From NCBI RefSeq assembly GCF_015101885.1, contig NZ_CP062941.1, forward strand, positions 2,418,001-2,482,000: a DNA stretch of 64,000 bases, given 5' to 3'. Made by a program: the position numbers and the translations under genes. Shown piece by piece: positions 27,894-37,110 of the stretch. The stretch comes from Massilia litorea (lineage in GTDB: Bacteria > Pseudomonadota > Gammaproteobacteria > Burkholderiales > Burkholderiaceae_D). Below the pieces are notes generated by a model that was not told the DNA's origin, made no database searches, and saw only the letters and a list, made by a program, of their open reading frames with translations. Each line of letters opens with the position of its first letter. The stretch's first letter is position 1.

Positions 27894-28175
27894 TCAAGCC
27901 GTGCCGTCGGTCTCTTCATGCTGCACGAACCCGCCGTTCTCGAGCCAGGCCTGGAAGTCGCGCTGCGCGCGCGCAAACCAGGCGGCGCGTAGCGGCAGGT
28001 GGGCATGTCCGTACAGGTGCGGAATATTGCCGCCGCCCGTCCAGCGCGCCAGCGCCAGGCGGGTGGGAAACTGGGCGCACTGTGAGCGCGCCAGCGAGAG
28101 ACGCGCGGCCTTGATCGACGACGGAGCGACGGTCGGCTGGGCGCCATCCTGTGGCGTAGTTTTCACTGCTGGCAT
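27894..28175 (-). CDS. Small uncharacterised protein, DUF952-like segment
   Basis: A 93-residue product with a well-placed ribosome site (AGAGGA five bases before the ATG), so it is probably a real gene. Residues about 45-65 (RWTGGGNIPHLYGHAHLPL) resemble the PHLYG-LPL region of DUF952 proteins. The typical N-terminal half of that family is missing, and the first 30 residues look unrelated. It may be a shortened or decayed DUF952 member. There are no membrane segments or signal peptide. It stands alone between the REP element and a divergent rsuA. Function unknown. Confidence 0.6.
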   Translation of the reverse strand: MPAVKTTPQDGAQPTVAPSSIKAARLSLARSQCAQFPTRLALARWTGGGNIPHLYGHAHLPLRAAWFARAQRDFQAWLENGGFVQHEETDGTA

Positions 28176-28407
28176 GTTGTCCTCTTTTTTGTTGAGTGAT
28201 TCGGTAATTAGTCCTAGCGATTCCTCATCAATTCCGGAGGCGCTGTAGGTCGATTCCTAATGGAGTTGAAGTCTATCAATGGATATGCCGATAGGATTGA
28301 TCTAGCGCAAACGATGCATAATTTCGATCTTCGCGGCAACAGAACGCTCTGCCGTGGCCGCCTGTAGCGCCTGTGAAAGGCGCGCCCCATCTGTTAAAGT
28401 CTCGCCC

Positions 28408-29130
28408 ATGAGTAAATTATCCCTGGACCGTATCCTGCAATCGCAGGGTTTCGGCACCCGCAAGTATTGCCGCGCCCTGATCGAAGACGGCGACGTTGCC
28501 GTGAACGGCGAGATCGTTGACAACTACAAATTGACGGTGGACACCGACGGCCTGGTGTTGACCGTGTTCGACGACGAGTGGACATACCGCGAGCACGTGT
28601 ATGTCGCCCTGTACAAGCCGGCCAATTTCGAGTGTTCGCGCAAACCCAGCCACCACCCGGGTGTGCTGACCCTGTTGCCGGAACAGTTCGCCTGGCGCGA
28701 CGTGCAGCCGGTCGGCCGCCTCGACCACGACACGACCGGCCTGCTGCTGATGTCCGACGACGGCCCTTTCATCCACGCCCAGTCTTCGCCGAAACGCCAC
28801 GTGCCGAAGGTCTACCAGGCGACCACCGCCGAGCCGGTGACGCCGGAACTGGTTGAGCAATTGCTGGCCGGCGTACAGTTGCACGACGAACCGGCGCCGC
28901 TGCGCGCCGTGTCCTGCGTCCAGCGCGGAGAGAATGGCATCGAAATCGTGCTGGAGCAGGGCAAGTACCACCAGGTCAAGCGCATGCTGGCGGCTGCCGG
29001 TAATCATTGCAATGCGCTGCATCGGTCGGCGATCGGCGGATTGACCCTGGAATCGCTGGGCTTGAAAGAGGGGGAGTGGTGTTTCCTCGAGCAGGCCCAG
29101 CTCGATTTGCTGGCGCCCGCGCAAGGCTAG
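28408..29130 (+). CDS. rsuA: RsuA-family 16S rRNA pseudouridine synthase
   Basis: A 240-residue RsuA/RluB/E/F-family enzyme with an N-terminal S4 domain (LDRILQSQGFGTRKYCRALIEDGDVAVNG), the catalytic GRLDHDTTGLLLMSDDG with the nucleophilic Asp, and the RNA-contacting QGKYHQVKRMLAAAG. The size and the LDRILQSQGFG start fit RsuA, which makes pseudouridine 516 in 16S rRNA. The ATG at 28408 gives the normal family start; the frame opens 18 codons earlier without support. The ribosome site is weak. It is followed after 26 bases by a REP-type hairpin. Confidence 0.9.
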   Translation: MSKLSLDRILQSQGFGTRKYCRALIEDGDVAVNGEIVDNYKLTVDTDGLVLTVFDDEWTYREHVYVALYKPANFECSRKPSHHPGVLTLLPEQFAWRDVQPVGRLDHDTTGLLLMSDDGPFIHAQSSPKRHVPKVYQATTAEPVTPELVEQLLAGVQLHDEPAPLRAVSCVQRGENGIEIVLEQGKYHQVKRMLAAAGNHCNALHRSAIGGLTLESLGLKEGEWCFLEQAQLDLLAPAQG

Positions 29131-29156
29131 CGCAGCAGGCTGTCCAGGGGTTCGAA

Positions 29157-29184
29157 CGCGTGGAGTCCCGGCTCCACGCGCTAC
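29157..29184 (-). repeat. REP-like palindrome, CGCGTGGAG subtype
   Basis: CGCGTGGAG (29157-29165) and CTCCACGCG (29172-29180) form a perfect 9-base-pair stem, followed by CTAC, i.e. GTAG at the 5' side on the minus strand. It lies just after rsuA. Confidence 0.65.
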
Positions 29185-29315
29185 GGCGTATGCACAACGG
29201 ATGCATCCGTGCGACTGGAAAACGTGGTTTGTTGCAAAATGCGTATTGACTCGTGGTCGGCGTGCAAATGCAGTCGGACATAACGACGTATTTTCGCAAC
29301 CGATTCCCGCTCAAG

Positions 29316-30365
29316 ATGCCGTATTCCTATCGCCCCCTCCTGCTTTCCATCCCCTTGCTGTACGCCGCCGGCGCCTTTGCCCAGGAGTCGCCCAAACTGC
29401 TGTCCGACTGCGCCAACATCGGCGACAACGTCGCGCGACTGGCCTGCTTCGACAAACTGGCCGCGACCCCGGCGCCGCGTACCGAAGCGGCCGTCGTCGT
29501 CAACCCGGCCGACGGCGCGCCCGCTGCCACGGCCACCGTCGCAGTCGTGACCGCGCAGCCCTCGGCCGAAAGCAGCGCCAGATTCAGCCAGCTCGACCAC
29601 TGGGAGCTGGACCAACCCTACCAGCGCGGCGTGTTCAAGTTCCGCCCCCACCATCCCAGTTACCTGATCGCGACGCGCACCTGGCGTCCGAACGAGGCGC
29701 CCTACCTGCCGTACCGCGACCTGACCGACGGCAACACCAAACTCTCCAAAAGCGAGCTCGCCTACCAGCTCAGCTTCAAGATGAAGATGCTGGAAGGGGC
29801 CTTCGGCAAGCCGGTCGACCTCTGGTTCGGCTATACCCAGAACAGCTTCTGGCAGGCGGCCAACAGCAAGGCTTCCAGTCCCTTCCGCGAGACCAATTAC
29901 CAGCCGGAATTGATGGCGATCGCGCCGCTGAACGTCGACCTGGGTGGCCTCAAGCTGACCCATGCCGGCCTGGGCCTGAACCACCAGTCGAACGGCCAGT
30001 CGGGCACGCTCTCGCGCAGCTGGAACCGGCTGTACGCCCAGCTCGGCGTCGAGAAGGAGGGCTTCTCGGCCACCGCCCGCGTCTGGAAGCGCCTGAGTGA
30101 GGACGACGACGACAATCCGGACATCGTCGACTACATGGGCCGCGGCGACCTGGCGCTGGCCTACCGCCGCGACGGCAGCATCTATTCGTCCACGCTGCGC
30201 TACAACTTCCACACCAGCCGCGGCGCCGTGCAGGCAGGCTGGGCCTTCCCGCTGTCCGGCAACCTGAAGGGCTATGCCCAGGCCTTTGCCGGCTATGGCC
30301 AGAGCCTGATCGACTACAACTATTTCCAGCGTTCGGTCGGCATCGGGGTGCTCGGGCTGTTCTGA
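29316..30365 (+). CDS. pldA: Outer-membrane phospholipase A (OMPLA)
   Basis: A 349-residue secreted beta-barrel phospholipase A1. The signal peptide is MPYSYRPLLL...GAFA (1-22). An N-terminal extension (to about residue 90) carries two Cys and an Ala/Val-rich linker. The barrel part contains the active site GLNHQSNGQSG...SRSWNRLY, with His223, Ser225 and Asn237 matching the His/Ser/Asn triad of Escherichia coli OMPLA. The protein ends with Leu-Phe, as expected for an outer-membrane barrel. It hydrolyses misplaced phospholipids in the outer leaflet. The ATG at 29316 was chosen because it starts the signal peptide directly. Confidence 0.92.
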   Translation: MPYSYRPLLLSIPLLYAAGAFAQESPKLLSDCANIGDNVARLACFDKLAATPAPRTEAAVVVNPADGAPAATATVAVVTAQPSAESSARFSQLDHWELDQPYQRGVFKFRPHHPSYLIATRTWRPNEAPYLPYRDLTDGNTKLSKSELAYQLSFKMKMLEGAFGKPVDLWFGYTQNSFWQAANSKASSPFRETNYQPELMAIAPLNVDLGGLKLTHAGLGLNHQSNGQSGTLSRSWNRLYAQLGVEKEGFSATARVWKRLSEDDDDNPDIVDYMGRGDLALAYRRDGSIYSSTLRYNFHTSRGAVQAGWAFPLSGNLKGYAQAFAGYGQSLIDYNYFQRSVGIGVLGLF

Positions 30366-30404
30366 TCGCACTAGAATGGCGCTTTTATTCGTGATTGAGC
30401 GTCA

Positions 30405-31403
30405 ATGAAACTTGCAACGATCAAGGATGGCAGCCGCGACGGTCAACTGGCCGTCGTCGCGCGCGACCTCAAAACCGCGCACATGGGCGACGCCATCGCC
30501 CCGACGATGCAGGCCGCACTCGACGACTGGGCGTTTATCTCCCCCCAGCTCGACGCCTTGTACCTCCAGCTGAATGCAGGACAGGCGCGGCGGGCCTTCG
30601 ATTTCGACCCTTCAGCCTGCATGGCGCCGCTGCCGCGCGCCTGCGGCTGGGCGGTCGGCGCCGCTTGGCCCCACCATCTCGAGCTGGACTACCGTGCCCG
30701 CGGCGTCGAAGCGCCGGCCTGGCTGCTGGACGAGCCCTTGATGGCGCAGGGGGCAAGCGGGGACCTGCTCGGCCCCTGCGACGACATCGTGCTGGCTTTC
30801 GAAGAGTGGGGCATCGATTTCGGCGCGGGCCTGGCCGCGATCGTCGACGACGTGCCGGCCGCTGCCACGCCCGACGAGGCGCATGGACGCATCCGCCTGC
30901 TGATCCTCGCCAACGATGTGTCGTTGCGCAACTTGATGGGCGACGAACTCGGCAAGGGCGGCGGCCCGCTGCAGTCGAAGCCGGCCACCGGTTTTTCGCC
31001 GGTGGCGGTCACGCCCGATGAACTCGGCGACGCCTGGCGCGGCGGCAAGCTGCACCTGCGTTTGCGTTCCAGCCTGAACGGCAACCTGGTCGGCCAGCCG
31101 GATGCCGGGGCCGACATGGCCTTCAATTTCCCGCAACTGATTGCCCACCTGTGCAAGACGCGCCGCCTGCGCGCCGGCAGCATCGTCGGCGCGGGGCCGG
31201 TGTCGAACAAGGAACGCAGCGGGCGTGGTGCGGTGGCACCGGGGTATTCGTGCATCGCGCAGGCGCGCAGCGTGGAGACGATTGCGGATGGGGCGGCGAG
31301 TACGCCCTTCATGCGCTTCGGGGATACGGTGCGGATCGAGATACTCGAAGAGAAGGGGAAGTCGGTGTTCGGGGCGATCGAGCAGAAGCTCGTTAAGGCG
31401 TGA
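30405..31403 (+). CDS. Fumarylacetoacetate hydrolase family protein
   Basis: A 332-residue FAH-superfamily protein. The MKLATIKDGSRDG N-terminal FAH-like lobe is followed by the C-terminal catalytic domain with acidic metal ligands in FEEWGIDFGAGLA and a LLILANDVSLRNL segment. SKPATGFSPVAVTPDELG and GAGPVSNKE follow. Members hydrolyse fumarylacetoacetate (tyrosine breakdown) or related acylpyruvates; the alternative lobe sequence does not let me name the substrate. No hmgA or maiA neighbour is present. It begins 39 bases after pldA and ends before a REP-type palindrome. Confidence 0.88.
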   Translation: MKLATIKDGSRDGQLAVVARDLKTAHMGDAIAPTMQAALDDWAFISPQLDALYLQLNAGQARRAFDFDPSACMAPLPRACGWAVGAAWPHHLELDYRARGVEAPAWLLDEPLMAQGASGDLLGPCDDIVLAFEEWGIDFGAGLAAIVDDVPAAATPDEAHGRIRLLILANDVSLRNLMGDELGKGGGPLQSKPATGFSPVAVTPDELGDAWRGGKLHLRLRSSLNGNLVGQPDAGADMAFNFPQLIAHLCKTRRLRAGSIVGAGPVSNKERSGRGAVAPGYSCIAQARSVETIADGAASTPFMRFGDTVRIEILEEKGKSVFGAIEQKLVKA

Positions 31404-31436
31404 TGTTTCCGGATTATTCGACCCGGTGAGTCTGTA

Positions 31437-31464
31437 CGCGTGGAATCCCCACTCCACGCCTTAC
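31437..31464 (-). repeat. REP-like palindrome, degenerate
   Basis: CGTGGA (31439-31444) and TCCACG (31453-31458) with flanking CCTTAC (GTAAGG on the minus strand). A shorter stem than its relatives; same CGCGTGGA subtype as 29157-29184. It lies between convergent genes. Confidence 0.5.
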
Positions 31465-31485
31465 GCCGCGCGCATTCCACCTGCC

Positions 31486-32688
31486 TCACTTCCCGCCCCA
31501 AAACGCTCCATTCACCATTTCTCCCCTTAAATCCACCTCCACCGGGGCGGCCATTTTTCGCACTGTGCGCGCGAAGAGCAAACTGCCGTCGGCCGCATGC
31601 ACCCGATACCAGAGCAGCCCGATCGCCGATAGCCGTAGTTTCTGTCCGGTGAACAGATTGTCCTTCACGATACTCATTCCCTCCAGCCGCAAATCGAAGT
31701 CGAGCACCGGCGCGCCTTCGGTGCGCTGGGCATAGCCGAGGTAACGGGCGGCATTGAACAGCGGGCTCTTTTCCCCGGTTTCTCCGGCGCGCAGCGATTC
31801 GATAAAAGCGTCGACCGCTTTCAACACGGCAGCGGCCGCGGTGGCCACGCCCGATAAATCGCGCTTCTCTTCGCCTTTGGCCCCATCGGCCAGTTTTTGC
31901 AAGCTGGCGATCCGGTTCGCATAATCGGCGCGATGGCTTGCGAGCGCGCGCAGCTTGCCGAGCAGCCGCTCATGCTGCACTGCATCGAGCTCGCCCAGGT
32001 AGCCGCCGCCGAGGCCGGCGATCCGTTGCGGGCAGGCCTCGGCCAGGGCGCTGACAAAGAGCGCGCGCCCACCCTCGCCATAGGCCAGGCCGGAGGCGGT
32101 GACATCGGTCTTGAACAGGGCGCCGGTATCGGCAGCGGCGCGCAACACGGCCGGAACGACCGTCAGCGCGACTGCCAGCGTGCCGCCCAGGGCGCCGGGC
32201 GGCGTATGGGCGTCGATATACAGCTGCATCTCCTTGTTGCGGCGCGCCAGCTCGTCGGCCAGGCGCAGGAGCGCATCGTTGACGCCGCGGGCGGCAGTGA
32301 CGCCGGCGCTGGTGGCCGGATCGTGGACGACCGTGCGCGTCTCCTGCGGCAGGGCCGCGCAGACCTCGACTGCGAGTCCCCGCGCCAGGTCGAAGGCGCG
32401 CACCAGGCCGGCGGCGCCGAATCCACGGGTGTCGAGCCTGCCTTCAAGCGGACGACTGCTGCCTGGCGGCAGCCGGGCCAGCAGGGCGGCGCGCTCGGCC
32501 TCGCGCGTCTCGGCTTCACGCTGCGCAAGGGCGGCGTCGGCGGCCGTTTGTGCAATGCGCAATTCGAAGGCGTAGCGGGCGGCAGAAAGATCGTCTTTGG
32601 TAATGGCCTGGGCCTGCACCGGGCAGGCGTCGAATACTAGGATAAGTAATATCAAGCAACGATATTGAACGTACGGAAAGAAGCGCAT
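31486..32688 (-). CDS. Uncharacterised secreted protein
   Basis: A 400-residue product I do not recognise. It begins with a signal peptide (MRFFPYVQYRCLILLILVFDACPVQA, cleavage near residue 26; GGAG five bases before the ATG). A likely coiled-coil helix follows, rich in Ala, Glu and Arg (about residues 30-65). A long Ala/Leu-rich helical middle carries a hydrophobic segment near 165-185 (GGTLAVALTVVPAVL). The C-terminal 70 residues look beta-rich (APVLDFDLRLEGMSIVKDNL...LSAIGLLWYRVHAADG). It is monocistronic and convergent with the FAH gene. No enzyme motif is visible; a periplasmic structural or envelope protein is most plausible. Confidence 0.7.
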   Translation of the reverse strand: MRFFPYVQYRCLILLILVFDACPVQAQAITKDDLSAARYAFELRIAQTAADAALAQREAETREAERAALLARLPPGSSRPLEGRLDTRGFGAAGLVRAFDLARGLAVEVCAALPQETRTVVHDPATSAGVTAARGVNDALLRLADELARRNKEMQLYIDAHTPPGALGGTLAVALTVVPAVLRAAADTGALFKTDVTASGLAYGEGGRALFVSALAEACPQRIAGLGGGYLGELDAVQHERLLGKLRALASHRADYANRIASLQKLADGAKGEEKRDLSGVATAAAAVLKAVDAFIESLRAGETGEKSPLFNAARYLGYAQRTEGAPVLDFDLRLEGMSIVKDNLFTGQKLRLSAIGLLWYRVHAADGSLLFARTVRKMAAPVEVDLRGEMVNGAFWGGK

Positions 32689-32980
32689 TCCAGCTCCGAA
32701 TAAAAGGTGTAACGGGATGTAAATAACACCTGCTGCAACGTGGCATAAATACGTCAGAACTTGTAACAAAGTGTCGGGAAATATTATGAAAACCCCCCTT
32801 TTTAATTATTGTCATTCCTCAATTCTCATAAAGAAGCGCAAAAACGCCACACAAAATCAGCGACTTACGTAAGCTCCATGCTAAAAACATGGAAACCGGC
32901 GGTTTACACACGATTGCCGAGCCCTTGCTGCTTTCTTCAGAGAAATGCGTTAGAATTCGGCGGCTAATGAAACCCCATTT

Positions 32981-34129
32981 ATGGATCTGACAGAAACTAA
33001 CATCATCGCTTTTGAACTCGGCCTGGCGGTCTCGCTGGTGTGTTCCCTGCTGCTGGTCGCGACGACGCGCTGGCACGGCAGGTTCACGCTCGACGCCACG
33101 CGCGGAGTCCAGAAATTCCATAGCGTGCCCACGCCCCGGATCGGCGGCCTGGCGATCATGCTGGGGTTGATCTTTGCCTGCGTGGTCGCGTCCGACGCAC
33201 AGCAGGCCCTGCTTGCGCCCCTGCTGTGCGCGGCGGCGCCTGCCTTCCTGTTCGGCATCGCGGAAGACCTGACGCGCCGCGTCTCGATCGGGGCGCGCCT
33301 GGTCGCCACCATGGCCAGTGGCGTTGCCTGCTGGGCGCTCACCGGCGTGAGCATCGCGCACACCGGCGTCAACCTGCTCGACGCAGCACTGACCTGGCTG
33401 CCGCTGTCGGTCCTGTTTACCGCCTTCGCCGTCGGCGGCGTAGCCAATGCCGTGAACATCATCGATGGCTTCAATGGCCTGGCCAGCGGCACGGTCGTGA
33501 TCGGCCTGATCGCGGTCGGCATGATCGCCGTCGATTGCGGCGACGCCGAACTGGCCCGTACCTGTTTCATCGTCAGCGCCGTGACGGTTGGTTTCTTCCT
33601 CGTTAACTTCCCGTACGGTAAGCTGTTCCTCGGGGACGGCGGCGCCTACCTGCTCGGCTTCCTGCTGGCCTGGCTGTCGGTAACCCTGGTCTACCGCAAC
33701 CCGCAAGTGTCGAGCTGGGCGCCGCTGCTGGCCTGCGCCTATCCAACCTTCGAGACCGTCTTCACGATCGTGCGCCGCCTGTGGTGCCGGCGCCATCCCG
33801 GCCAGCCCGACAGCTGCCACCTGCACAGCCTGGTCAAGATCGCCGTCGCCGGCCGCTATTTCCGCAAGTTCAGCGCGCCGCTACGCAATGCCTGCGTGTC
33901 GCCGTTCTCCTGGGTCCTGGCGGCGGTGCCGGCCTGGATCGCGGTGTCCTTCCCGCAAGACCCGGCAGCCCTGGTGCAGGGTACGCTGGCCAGCTTCGGC
34001 CTCTACCTGGGCGTCTACTGGTACATGACGCATGCCGCCCGCGCACGCCGCCGCCGCGCCACCCGTCCCGCGGTGCGCAGCGTCGACTTGTCCGACGTCG
34101 AATCGGAGACCGCCTCCCTGCAGGCTTAG
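32981..34129 (+). CDS. Undecaprenyl-phosphate sugar-1-phosphate transferase (WecA/MraY family)
   Basis: A 382-residue polytopic membrane protein with about ten helices and family motifs: [15 protein letters not shown] on the first cytoplasmic loop, the [15 protein letters not shown] motif with catalytic Asp, the [13 protein letters not shown] block, and a His-rich DSCHLHSLV loop near residue 285. Such enzymes transfer a sugar-1-phosphate to undecaprenyl phosphate to start O-antigen, enterobacterial common antigen or capsule chains. rfbB and rfbC follow, consistent with surface polysaccharide synthesis. The C-terminal tail is Arg-rich. A TAGAAT box lies about 30 bases before the ATG. Confidence 0.9.
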   Translation: MDLTETNIIAFELGLAVSLVCSLLLVATTRWHGRFTLDATRGVQKFHSVPTPRIGGLAIMLGLIFACVVASDAQQALLAPLLCAAAPAFLFGIAEDLTRRVSIGARLVATMASGVACWALTGVSIAHTGVNLLDAALTWLPLSVLFTAFAVGGVANAVNIIDGFNGLASGTVVIGLIAVGMIAVDCGDAELARTCFIVSAVTVGFFLVNFPYGKLFLGDGGAYLLGFLLAWLSVTLVYRNPQVSSWAPLLACAYPTFETVFTIVRRLWCRRHPGQPDSCHLHSLVKIAVAGRYFRKFSAPLRNACVSPFSWVLAAVPAWIAVSFPQDPAALVQGTLASFGLYLGVYWYMTHAARARRRRATRPAVRSVDLSDVESETASLQA

Positions 34130-34212
34130 AGCGCGAAGGGCAGGGCAGGTCGTTCGACTACAATGCACTACCGTCCCGTGCCCGGGCCGGCAACTTCTCA
34201 CCGATTTCACGC

Positions 34213-35265
34213 ATGACCATCCTCGTTACCGGCGGCGCCGGGTTCATCGGGTCGAACTTCGTCATCGACTGGCTCGCCGGGTGCGACGAGCCGCTGGTCA
34301 ACCTCGACAAGCTGACCTACGCCGGCAACCGCGCCAACCTGGCCGGCCTCGAACACGACCCGCGCCACCGCTTCGTGCAGGGCGACATCGGCGACCGTGC
34401 GCTGGTGACGCGCCTGCTGGCCGAACACCGGGTGCGCGCCGTGCTCAATTTTGCCGCCGAAAGCCATGTCGACCGCTCGATCGACGGCCCGGCCGCCTTC
34501 GTGCAGACGAACGTCGCCGCCACCTTCAACCTGCTCGAAGCCGCGCGTGGCTACTGGAGCGCGCTGCCGGACGAGGAGCGGGCGGCCTGGCGTTTCCTGC
34601 ACGTGTCGACCGACGAGGTCTACGGCACGCTTGGCCAAAACGATCCGCCGTTTACCGAAACCACGGCCTACGCGCCGAACAGCCCGTATTCGGCCACCAA
34701 GGCGGCCTCGGACCACCTGGTACGCGCCTGGCACGTGACCTATGGCTTGCCGACCCTGACGACCAACTGTTCGAACAACTACGGCCCATTCCAGTTTCCC
34801 GAAAAACTGATTCCGCTGGTGATCCACCAGGCCCTCGCCGGCCGGCCGCTGCCGGTCTACGGCGACGGCCGCCAGGTGCGCGACTGGTTGTATGTGAGCG
34901 ACCACTGCGCGGCGATCCGGCGCGTGCTCGAAGCCGGCACCCCGGGCGGCGTCTGGAACGTGGGCGGCCTGAACGAGAAAACGAATCTGGAGGTCGTGCA
35001 CGCCGTCTGCGCGCTGCTCGACGAGTTGCGGCCCCGTGCCGATGGCCAGGCCTATGCGGCGCAGATCAGCTTCGTTGCCGATCGCCCCGGCCACGATCGC
35101 CGCTATGCGGTCGACCCGTCGAAGCTGCGGCGCGAGCTGGGCTGGGAGCCGCGCCACGATTTCGGCAGCGGCCTGCGCCGGACCGTCGCCTGGTATCTCG
35201 CGCACCAGGACTGGGTTGATGCGCTCGCCGCCGGCGCTTCCTGCGCGCGCCCCAGCGCTCCATGA
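34213..35265 (+). CDS. rfbB: dTDP-glucose 4,6-dehydratase
   Basis: A 350-residue short-chain dehydrogenase/reductase of the RmlB family. NAD binding is shown by [16 protein letters not shown] at the N-terminus; the catalytic region has [10 protein letters not shown] and the YSATK (Tyr-x3-Lys) pair; [19 protein letters not shown] and [14 protein letters not shown] are typical. It converts dTDP-glucose to dTDP-4-keto-6-deoxyglucose for dTDP-rhamnose. The stop overlaps rfbC by four bases. rfbA and rfbD are not in the window. The frame is open far upstream inside the previous gene, but the ATG at 34213 is the standard start. Confidence 0.95.
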   Translation: MTILVTGGAGFIGSNFVIDWLAGCDEPLVNLDKLTYAGNRANLAGLEHDPRHRFVQGDIGDRALVTRLLAEHRVRAVLNFAAESHVDRSIDGPAAFVQTNVAATFNLLEAARGYWSALPDEERAAWRFLHVSTDEVYGTLGQNDPPFTETTAYAPNSPYSATKAASDHLVRAWHVTYGLPTLTTNCSNNYGPFQFPEKLIPLVIHQALAGRPLPVYGDGRQVRDWLYVSDHCAAIRRVLEAGTPGGVWNVGGLNEKTNLEVVHAVCALLDELRPRADGQAYAAQISFVADRPGHDRRYAVDPSKLRRELGWEPRHDFGSGLRRTVAWYLAHQDWVDALAAGASCARPSAP

Positions 35266-35810
35266 TGCGCGCCAGGCCCCTCGCCATCCCCGACGTCCTG
35301 CTGTTCGAGCCGCAGGTGCATGCCGATGCGCGCGGTTTTCTCTACGAGAGCTTTCACCAGGCCCGCTTCGAGGCGGCGGTCGGGCGCAGCGTCGCCTTCG
35401 TGCAGGACAACCACTCGAAGTCGGGCGCCGGCGTGCTGCGCGGCCTGCACTACCAGCTGCATCGTCCCCAGGGCAAGCTGGTGCGGGTGGTGGCCGGCAG
35501 CGTGTTCGATGTCGCGGTCGACCTGCGCCGCGGTTCGCCCGGCTTCGGTCAATGGGTCGGCGAAGTATTGAGTGCCGAGAATTGCCGCCAGATGTGGATC
35601 CCGGAAGGCTTTGCCCACGGTTTCCTGGTGCTGTCCGACGCCGCCGAGCTGCTCTACAAGGCCACCGACTACTGGTCCCCTGGCAACGAACGCTGCATTG
35701 CCTGGAACGATCCGCAACTGGCGATCGACTGGCCGCTGACCATTCCCCCGGTACTGTCGGCCAAGGACCAGGACGCCGCCCCCTTCGCCACGGCCGAGCT
35801 GTACGACTGA
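35262..35810 (+). CDS. rfbC: dTDP-4-dehydrorhamnose 3,5-epimerase
   Basis: A 182-residue RmlC cupin enzyme: [34 protein letters not shown] with the catalytic His, [15 protein letters not shown], and [15 protein letters not shown]. It epimerises C3 and C5 of dTDP-4-keto-6-deoxyglucose, the step after RfbB. The start codon ATG overlaps the rfbB stop (ATGA), so the pair is translationally coupled. A second ATG follows immediately (MM). It ends the polysaccharide group; a 130-base gap separates it from flhB. Confidence 0.95.
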   Translation: MMRARPLAIPDVLLFEPQVHADARGFLYESFHQARFEAAVGRSVAFVQDNHSKSGAGVLRGLHYQLHRPQGKLVRVVAGSVFDVAVDLRRGSPGFGQWVGEVLSAENCRQMWIPEGFAHGFLVLSDAAELLYKATDYWSPGNERCIAWNDPQLAIDWPLTIPPVLSAKDQDAAPFATAELYD

Positions 35811-35940
35811 GCTCCCGCGCCGGCCCGCCTCCCGGCGGCGAATTGGCGGCCCTTTCCCTCCCTGTTCTAGTTATAGCCGTAGGGCAATAACGGCGATAAT
35901 TCCGTCCTGAGCAGTTTGACGGCAATATCGGGGGCGCAAG

Positions 35941-37098
35941 ATGGCGGAAGACAGCGACGCGGAAAAGACAGAAGACGCAAGTCCCAGAAGACTTGAGAAG
36001 GCGCGCGAAGAGGGCGACGTTCCCCGTTCGCGCGAACTCGCGACCTTCGCCGTCCTGATGACCGCCGGCGCCGGGCTCTGGATTACCGGCGGCAACCTGG
36101 CCGGCCACCTGTCGACGACGCTGGCATCCGGCCTGAGCCTGACCCGTGAACAGGTCTACAACCCGACCGTTCTGATTGAACGCATCGCGAACGACATCGG
36201 CGGCGTGCTGCTGGCCTGCCTGCCGCTGGCCTTTGCCATCATGCTGGTCGCCGTCGGCGCGCCGCTGCTGATCGGCGGCTTCAATTTCAGCGCCAAGGCT
36301 TTCATGCCGAACTTCATGAAGCTGAACCCGATTAGTGGTCTCGGCAACATGTTCTCCACCAATTCCCTGGTCGAACTCCTGAAGGCCATTGCCAAGACGG
36401 TGCTGGTCGGCAGTGTCGCCTGGGTCGTCGTCATGAGCCAGAAGGAAGCCGTCTTCGGCCTGGCCGTCGAACCGCTGGGCGCCGGCACCGGGCACGTGGC
36501 CGACCTGATCGCGCACGCTTTTCTGTTCATCGTCGGTTCGCTGGGCGTGGTCGCCCTGATCGACGCGCCGTATCAGCTTTGGCATTACAGCAACAAGCTG
36601 AAGATGACGCGCCAGGAAATGATCCAGGAATCGAAGGAATCGGACGGCAATCCTCAGATTAAAGGGAAGATTCGCCAGATGCAGCGGCAAATGGCGCGCA
36701 ACCGCATGATGCAGAATGTGCCCACTGCTGACGTCGTGGTGACCAACCCGACCCACTATGCGGTGGCGCTGAAATACAGCGACGGCCAGGCGGGCGCGCC
36801 GCGCGTAGTCGCCAAGGGCGCCGACGAAGTGGCGGCCAGGATCCGCGAACTGGCGCGCGAGAACAAGGTCGCGCTGCTGGAAGCCCCGGCCCTGGCGCGT
36901 GCCCTTTATAAACACACGGAAATCGACGACGAGATCCCGGAAAAGCTGTACTCGGCGGTGGCGGAAGTACTGGCCTATGTCTTCCAGCTGCGCAATTACA
37001 GCAAGGTCGGCGGCCATTACCCGGATCGTCCGACGACATTGCCGGTGCCGCCGGAGATGGACCCGCTGAATCCTGCATCGCAAGTCAAACCTGAATAA
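35941..37098 (+). CDS. flhB: Flagellar type III export switch protein FlhB
   Basis: A 385-residue FlhB with the canonical start DAEKTEDASPRRLEKAREEGDVPRSRE split into helices thereafter: four membrane segments between about residues 30 and 215, then the cytoplasmic domain with the self-cleaving NPTH motif (VVTNPTHYAVAL, about residue 265). FlhB switches export specificity from rod/hook to filament subunits after autocleavage. GGGGG precedes the ATG by six bases. First gene of the flhB-flhA block; flhA follows 12 bases after its stop. A GATAAT box lies about 40 bases upstream, but its -35 is poor. Confidence 0.96.
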   Translation: MAEDSDAEKTEDASPRRLEKAREEGDVPRSRELATFAVLMTAGAGLWITGGNLAGHLSTTLASGLSLTREQVYNPTVLIERIANDIGGVLLACLPLAFAIMLVAVGAPLLIGGFNFSAKAFMPNFMKLNPISGLGNMFSTNSLVELLKAIAKTVLVGSVAWVVVMSQKEAVFGLAVEPLGAGTGHVADLIAHAFLFIVGSLGVVALIDAPYQLWHYSNKLKMTRQEMIQESKESDGNPQIKGKIRQMQRQMARNRMMQNVPTADVVVTNPTHYAVALKYSDGQAGAPRVVAKGADEVAARIRELARENKVALLEAPALARALYKHTEIDDEIPEKLYSAVAEVLAYVFQLRNYSKVGGHYPDRPTTLPVPPEMDPLNPASQVKPE

Positions 37099-37110
37099 CG
37101 GAGCTGTTGA

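Noticed and set aside
28267..28294. Sigma-28-like TGAAGTCT ... GCCGATAG
   Set aside because: The spacing is one base too long and the downstream gene (rsuA) is not a flagellar gene; probably chance.
33781..34212. Extended N-terminus of rfbB inside the preceding gene
   Set aside because: The open frame continues upstream, but the RmlB family starts at [12 protein letters not shown], and the upstream part is a shadow of the transferase gene.
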